The position numbers were made by a program, and so were the translations under genes. This document shows positions 60,152 through 64,000 of a DNA stretch of 64,000 nt, piece after piece; within the stretch, counting starts at the first letter, position 1, and each line of letters opens with the position of its first letter. Source of the DNA: CASQEL01 sp036655975 (GTDB lineage: Bacteria > Desulfobacterota > Desulfovibrionia > Desulfovibrionales > Desulfovibrionaceae). Where the stretch lies: positions 12,378-76,377 of the forward strand of contig JAVVPD010000001.1 in assembly GCA_036655975.1 (NCBI GenBank), read 5' to 3'. The notes beneath the pieces are model-generated. The model did not search any database. It was not told the origin of the DNA and worked only from the letters and a program-made list of their open reading frames with translations.

Positions 60152-60781
60152 ATGTCCAAACCTGCCCCCGCTACATCCCATGCCCATGATGTTTTGTTGT
60201 CTATTGTTGATATAGCACGGCATTTTTCTTTACCCGAATCCACCGCACGGTATTATTGCAAACGCTTTGCCCCCTTTATCCCCACCTGTGGTGAAGGAAG
60301 GCGGCGGCGTTTCCGCCCTGAAGTTATTCCCGTTATCCAGACAGTGCTAGAAGTTATGCGTAGCTCGCGCACCGCCACGGCGGTGGAACAAGAATTGACA
60401 TTGCGCTACCCCCGCAATGCGGAAAGCAATCAAGCCAGCATTGCAGTAAGCACCCCCCTGCCCGCCACCACCGAAGGTGTAAGCCCCGCTCGCACCGAAG
60501 CTGGGGACTTGCCCGCCTTGGCCTTACACCTTTTGCAGCAGCAAAGCCACGCTCTGGAAAATATTGGCACGGCCCTACAATTGATGGTAACCCGGCAGCA
60601 ACAATTGGATCACCTGACCGATCAAGCCCGCGCTGCCGCTGAAGAAAATTCTCTATTACGTGAGGAAGTAGGAAAATTACGCCAGCAACTCTACGCCACC
60701 GAAGCCTTGCAGCAATCGGATCTTGAGCAATTGCGTACGTGGATGGGCCGCATAGTACGCACCCGTGCGTCCAACGTGTAG
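60152..60781 (+). CDS. MerR-like DNA-binding protein with C-terminal coiled coil
   Basis: 209 residues with a CAGGAGG site. Residues 15-70 form a winged helix of MerR type (SIVDIARHFSLPESTARYYCKRFAPFI in parts, GRRRRFRPEVIPVIQTVLEVM). A Ser/Pro/Thr-rich linker follows, then a C-terminal coiled coil (LLQQQSHALENIGTALQLMV, LDHLTDQARAAAEENSLLREEVGKLRQQLY in parts). It has no Cys for metal binding. It may be a regulator or a structural DNA-binding protein. It is followed by a short hairpin and repeat copy C. Confidence 0.75.
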   Translation: MSKPAPATSHAHDVLLSIVDIARHFSLPESTARYYCKRFAPFIPTCGEGRRRRFRPEVIPVIQTVLEVMRSSRTATAVEQELTLRYPRNAESNQASIAVSTPLPATTEGVSPARTEAGDLPALALHLLQQQSHALENIGTALQLMVTRQQQLDHLTDQARAAAEENSLLREEVGKLRQQLYATEALQQSDLEQLRTWMGRIVRTRASNV

Positions 60782-60792
60782 GGATGACAATA

Positions 60793-60815
60793 TGAGGGAG
60801 GCATGGCCCCCCTCA
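60793..60815 (+). terminator. Hairpin after the MerR-like gene
   Basis: TGAGGG (60793-60798) and GGC (60800-60802) pair with GCC (60806-60808) and CCCTCA (60810-60815), with one A-C mismatch and loop ATG. No T-tract. Belongs to the same G-rich/C-rich type as the hairpin at 17694-17713. Confidence 0.45.
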
Positions 60816-60839
60816 CGATATGTATGTTTAGAGCATTTT

Positions 60840-60884
60840 GCGTAGGCGAAATTTACTTTCGCCGTAAAGCGCCAGAATGCTTTA
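60840..60884 (+). repeat. Dispersed palindromic repeat, short copy C
   Basis: GCGTAGGCGAAATTTAC, perfect stem GGCGAAA (60845-60851) / TTTCGCC (60857-60863), GTAAAGCGCC, then AGAATGCTTTA. Relative to copies A and B a 20-base internal block with the GTCTGGAATC core is missing. Flanking TAGAGCATTTTG (from about 60829) and CAGAATGCTTTA make an outer imperfect palindrome. The last three bases are the TAA stop of the aminotransferase gene. Confidence 0.8.
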
Positions 60885-62066
60885 GATCTTCCGCAGTATT
60901 TCGCGGGTAGATTCGAGCATATAGTCAAATTCGGCAGGGCTGAGCCAGTGCTGGAAGGGGAAAGAGATCATGGTGTCGTAGAACAAGTCGGCATTGGGGC
61001 ACTGGGCGGTACCCATGCCAATACGTTTATAAAAGTCATAACGGTCAAGCGGAATGTATTGCACCACACATTTGACCCCTTTTTCTTCAAACAAGCCCCG
61101 AATAAGCGCGTCGCGTTTTTCCATCCCACTGGTCACGCGGGCAGTGAGCAAATGATAATTGTGGCGTGAGGTGGACACCCGCTGGAATTCCAGTTCAGGA
61201 AAATCCGCCAGAGCGTCAATAAAGCGCAAGGCGCGTTCGCGTTTTTCGGCATTGATGGTGTCAATACGGTCGAGCAATTTGGCGCCCAAGGCGCATTCCA
61301 CTTCACCCAAGCAATAATTGTTCGGCCACAGCATCTGCCCGTTGAGCATGGGCATATCCACATTGCCCATGGCGGGCTTCCAATAGTCGGGGCGCTCTCC
61401 GGCATAGGCGCAATGCCCATTGTGGCGCAAGGCGGGCACCAGCGCGGCGAGTTTGGGGTCACGCACATACAGCATGCCGCCTTCGCCGAGGGTGGTAAGG
61501 TTTTTGTGCGAATGGAAAGAAAAAATCGCCATATCGCCAAAGGAACCGCTTTTCACCCCGTCAATATCCGCACCAATACTCTGGGCGGCGTCTTCAATAA
61601 CGGGGATGCCTCGGCTGCGGGCCAAAGCCATAATGGCGGGCATATCCGCCACATAACCGTAGAGATGCACCACCACAATGGCGCGGGTGCGGGGACTGAG
61701 CACTTTTTCAATGCTTTCAGCACTAAGCACACGGGTGTGCAAGTCCACATCGGCCCACACGAGTTTTGCGCCTTTTTTGGCGTAGGGATAGGCCGAAGCG
61801 GTAAAGGTGTGCGAGGGCATGACCACCTCATCACCGGGCTGGAAAGCGCAGAGCTGCGCGGACAATTCCAACGCGGACACGCCGTTCATAACGGCAAAGC
61901 ACGTTCCCTGTGCCACACCTTGATAGGCGGCAAATTTATCCTGAAAGGCATGCATGTAGCGCGACTGGGTTAAGGGGTCGGCATTTTGCATAGCCTCCAC
62001 CACAGTGGCGATTTCGTCTTCGGTGTAGCGCACAGCGCGACCGCTAAAATTAACCTTGATATCCAT
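60882..62066 (-). CDS. DegT/DnrJ/EryC1/StrS-family PLP sugar aminotransferase
   Basis: 394 residues from the ATG at 62066 (GAGG six bases before; an ATG at 62078 lacks a site). Fold type I PLP motifs are seen: FAVMNGVSALELSAQLC, GDEVVMPSHTFTASAYP, VHLYGYVADMPAIMALA, VIEDAAQSIGADIDG and the PLP Lys in FSFHSHKNLTTLGEGGM in part. The family transfers an amino group to a keto sugar bound to a nucleotide or lipid. Just upstream are a DHH phosphoesterase and a KdnB-like dehydrogenase, so the substrate may be an oxidised sugar made by that dehydrogenase. The stop codon lies in repeat copy C. Confidence 0.88.
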   Translation of the reverse strand: MDIKVNFSGRAVRYTEDEIATVVEAMQNADPLTQSRYMHAFQDKFAAYQGVAQGTCFAVMNGVSALELSAQLCAFQPGDEVVMPSHTFTASAYPYAKKGAKLVWADVDLHTRVLSAESIEKVLSPRTRAIVVVHLYGYVADMPAIMALARSRGIPVIEDAAQSIGADIDGVKSGSFGDMAIFSFHSHKNLTTLGEGGMLYVRDPKLAALVPALRHNGHCAYAGERPDYWKPAMGNVDMPMLNGQMLWPNNYCLGEVECALGAKLLDRIDTINAEKRERALRFIDALADFPELEFQRVSTSRHNYHLLTARVTSGMEKRDALIRGLFEEKGVKCVVQYIPLDRYDFYKRIGMGTAQCPNADLFYDTMISFPFQHWLSPAEFDYMLESTREILRKI

Positions 62067-62086
62067 AATAGGCCTCATCCGACAAG

Positions 62087-62122
62087 GCCCAACAAAAGGT
62101 ATACAAAAGCCTTTTGTTGGGC
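62087..62122. terminator. Hairpin between the DHH gene and the aminotransferase gene
   Basis: GCCCAACAAAAGG (62087-62099) pairs perfectly with CCTTTTGTTGGGC (62110-62122), loop TATACAAAAG. It lies within the 69-base gap between two same-strand genes and has no clear T-tract, so it may be an attenuator or an mRNA-stability element. Confidence 0.55.
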
Positions 62123-62135
62123 GCTCAGTGCGGGT

Positions 62136-63077
62136 TTATGCTTGGGTTAAGGCGGCGATGAGTTCTTCCATCACCTGCGGCGCTTTGTCATGTGAAATCT
62201 GACAGGTACCCGCATTGCGGTGGCCGCCGCCGCCATAGTTCAACAATAATTGACCGATATTGACTTTGGAACTACGATCCAAGATGGAAGCCCCCACCGC
62301 AAACACGGTATTTTGTTTTTGAAATCCCCACATGACGTGCATGGACAGGTTGCACTGCGGAAATAATGCGTACAATAAAAAACGATTCGCTACCCAGATA
62401 ACATCCTGCGTCCGTAAATCCAACACGGCAAGGTTATTATAAACCCGAGTGCAGGAGGTCAACTGCTGATGAGCTTTTTCCTCATGGGCAAAATACAGGT
62501 CAGTTCTCTCCCGCACATGGGGCAAAGCCAAAATTTCTTGGATATTGTGATTGCGGCAATAATCAATGACTTCCAACATCAATTCATAATTGCTGATGGT
62601 GAAATCGTGAAAACGCCCCAGCCCCGTGCGCGGATCCAGAATAAAGTTGAGCAGCGTCCAGCCGGAGGGGTGCATAATGTCGTCTCGGCTATATTGGGCG
62701 GAATCCGCTTTATCCACGGCTTCCATAATTTCATCACTGACGCGGGGAAAGGTAGCTTTGCCACCAAAATATTCATAGACTACCCGCGCCGCTGAGGGGG
62801 CTTGCGGGTCCAAAATATATTTGGCGGGCAGCGCGGTTCCCCCCTCCTGATTACGCATTTTTTCCGATAGATGATGATCAAACACAAGATGTGCCTGGGG
62901 ATTGTAGGGCAGATTGGTCGTAATATCCCCGTCACCAATGACGATGGCCCCGTCTTGCATATCCTTGGGGTGCACAAAGCAGATATCATTGATCATATCT
63001 AATTCTTTGAATAAAACAGCAGAAATCAGTCCGTCAAAATCGCTGCGGGTCACAAGACGAAATTTACGATTGCTCAT
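62136..63077 (-). CDS. DHH-family phosphoesterase (exopolyphosphatase/NrnA-like)
   Basis: 313 residues with an AGGAGA site. Metal-binding motifs: RSDFDGLISAVLF (variant of the usual DxDxD), IVIGDGDITT, FDHHLSEKMRN with the DHH triad, and YGGGGHRNAGTCQI in the C-terminal DHHA1-like part. Members act on oligoribonucleotides, cyclic dinucleotide products, phospho-adenosine or polyphosphate. It lies between a KdnB-like dehydrogenase (upstream) and a sugar aminotransferase (downstream) on one strand; a phosphatase step on a sugar or cofactor is possible but unproven. Confidence 0.88.
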   Translation of the reverse strand: MSNRKFRLVTRSDFDGLISAVLFKELDMINDICFVHPKDMQDGAIVIGDGDITTNLPYNPQAHLVFDHHLSEKMRNQEGGTALPAKYILDPQAPSAARVVYEYFGGKATFPRVSDEIMEAVDKADSAQYSRDDIMHPSGWTLLNFILDPRTGLGRFHDFTISNYELMLEVIDYCRNHNIQEILALPHVRERTDLYFAHEEKAHQQLTSCTRVYNNLAVLDLRTQDVIWVANRFLLYALFPQCNLSMHVMWGFQKQNTVFAVGASILDRSSKVNIGQLLLNYGGGGHRNAGTCQISHDKAPQVMEELIAALTQA

Positions 63078-63124
63078 GTGTTTCTCCTGTATGAAAAATC
63101 TTGTGCTTTCAATTTCCCGTGCCG

Positions 63125-64000
63125 TTACATCCGCTTAAAGCGAGCGATAACATTCTCACGTGTCAGAATCTTCTTGTAGTCCGGCCCCAGCATATTGCTG
63201 AGAGGACGTTCGTGCACAATGGTACCTTCATACAAGGCGTCATATTGGGCATCGCTCAGCTGAGTGCAAATACCCTTGGGCAGATTCACCCCTTGGCGGT
63301 GCATCATTTCCATAAAATCTTTATGTTCTTGGGGGTAGATGTCTTCTAACTGCGTGAGGGCGTAACAATTGGCAATGCCGTGGTGCATATGCAAAGCCAC
63401 AGACAGCCCCGCCGACACCGGATGCACAACCCCCACAAAACCTGCGGCCATCCCGCCAAGATAGGAGGCGATCATCATCTTTTCCAGATTTTCTTCGCTC
63501 ATCATATCGTCAGACAAGAAAATTTCTTTGCACAATTCCACAGCCTTTTGGGCCAGCGCGTCCACCACCACATTGCGGTAAGCGCCGCTCAGGCTTTCAA
63601 AGCAGTGCATGTAGGTATCAATACCCGTATAAAAATACTGGTCACGGGGGACGGTGCGGGTCAATTCTGGGTCAAGCATCACCTGATCAAACACCGTAAA
63701 GTCGCTGTTCATGCCTAATTTAAGATTTTTTTTCAGATTGCACAGTACGCACGTACGCGAACATTCCGCCCCCGTACCCGCCAGCGTGGGCAGTGCGATT
63801 TTATAAATTGCCGGATTTTTAACTAATTCCCACCCCTGATAGTCTTCAGCCTTACCAGGATTGGTGCTCAGATTCGCCACCGCCTTGCACGAGTCCATGG
63901 TGGCCCCGCCGCCCAGTGCGATCATACAACAGGGTAATTGGGGCGAAAAAGCGCGCACCTTAGCCGCCAGCACGTCTACAGCGTCGGTGGTGGGCTCGTC
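63125..64000 (-). CDS. Iron-containing alcohol dehydrogenase, KdnB-like (5' end outside window)
   Basis: The last 291 codons; the start lies beyond base 64000. NAD-binding segment IALGGGATMDSCKAVANL, then TNPGKAEDYQGWELVKNP, LPTLAGTGAECSRT, NSDFTVFDQVMLDPEL, FYTGIDTYMHCFESL, and metal ligands near GVVHPVSAGLSVALHMHHGIANCY in parts. The run of these boxes resembles Shewanella KdnB, the 3-deoxy-D-manno-octulosonate 8-oxidase that works with aminotransferase KdnA to make 8-amino-Kdo. The DegT-type aminotransferase two genes downstream fits such a pathway. Phosphonoacetaldehyde reductase-type members of the same family are an alternative. Confidence 0.75.
   Translation of the reverse strand, partial: DEPTTDAVDVLAAKVRAFSPQLPCCMIALGGGATMDSCKAVANLSTNPGKAEDYQGWELVKNPAIYKIALPTLAGTGAECSRTCVLCNLKKNLKLGMNSDFTVFDQVMLDPELTRTVPRDQYFYTGIDTYMHCFESLSGAYRNVVVDALAQKAVELCKEIFLSDDMMSEENLEKMMIASYLGGMAAGFVGVVHPVSAGLSVALHMHHGIANCYALTQLEDIYPQEHKDFMEMMHRQGVNLPKGICTQLSDAQYDALYEGTIVHERPLSNMLGPDYKKILTRENVIARFKRM

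Overview
The window reads as one contiguous piece of chromosome from an anaerobic, sulfate-reducer-type deltaproteobacterium, most likely of the family Desulfovibrionaceae. The evidence is a Desulfovibrio-type lipoprotein NrfA with membrane NrfH, a chemoreceptor ending in a bacteriohemerythrin domain (DcrH type), tungsten aldehyde:ferredoxin oxidoreductase, a four-subunit 2-oxoacid:ferredoxin oxidoreductase, a stand-alone AICAR transformylase, and many large sensor kinases and sigma-54 activators. Genus and species cannot be fixed from the sequence alone. No rRNA, tRNA, CRISPR array, insertion sequence or prophage gene was seen. Coding density is high, and only one gene-free stretch exceeds 300 bases (45251-45708).

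Layout. 1-4.7 kb: end of a TDT-family transporter, a hybrid histidine kinase co-transcribed with an NMT1/THI5-like periplasmic binding protein, and larB. 4.7-13.8 kb: a sigma-54 activator with a degenerate receiver, ppiD, gpt, glmS, a secreted protein made of two HdeA-like repeats, and a leftward lipoprotein-coaBC-unknown operon. 13.9-18.3 kb: queA, the 2-oxoacid:ferredoxin oxidoreductase operon (delta, alpha, beta, gamma) and a HEAT-like protein. 18.4-24.4 kb: a PAS-GGDEF sensor, an M24 peptidase, a small b561-like membrane protein and the hemerythrin chemoreceptor. 24.6-30.4 kb: pyrK-pyrD, polyferredoxin, aldehyde oxidoreductase, gph and an orphan iron-type binding protein. 30.5-38.3 kb: housekeeping genes (purH, mltF, purA, holB, asnS) plus a double-receiver protein. 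38.5-45.3 kb: a Crp/Fnr regulator divergent from a DctPQM TRAP transporter, then an MFS protein between two secreted unknowns. 45.7-53.2 kb: gap, the nrfHA nitrite reductase and, divergent from it, a heme-motif hybrid kinase with its sigma-54 response regulator. 53.2-57.7 kb: leftward ilvD-thiS-thiG-thiH-thiF. 57.8-64 kb: a polysaccharide flippase, an NlpC/P60 lipoprotein, a MerR-like protein and a leftward cluster of a KdnB-like dehydrogenase (cut by the window end), a DHH phosphoesterase and a DegT aminotransferase.

The most striking points are these. (i) A dispersed palindromic repeat family has five copies, three of them starting exactly at a gene's stop codon. (ii) The nrf intergenic region carries a good -24/-12 sigma-54 promoter and repeated CACTAT half-sites facing a heme-sensor kinase and sigma-54 regulator pair. 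(iii) A secreted protein carries two tandem HdeA-like units. (iv) The KdnB-like/DHH/DegT cluster may make a modified surface sugar.
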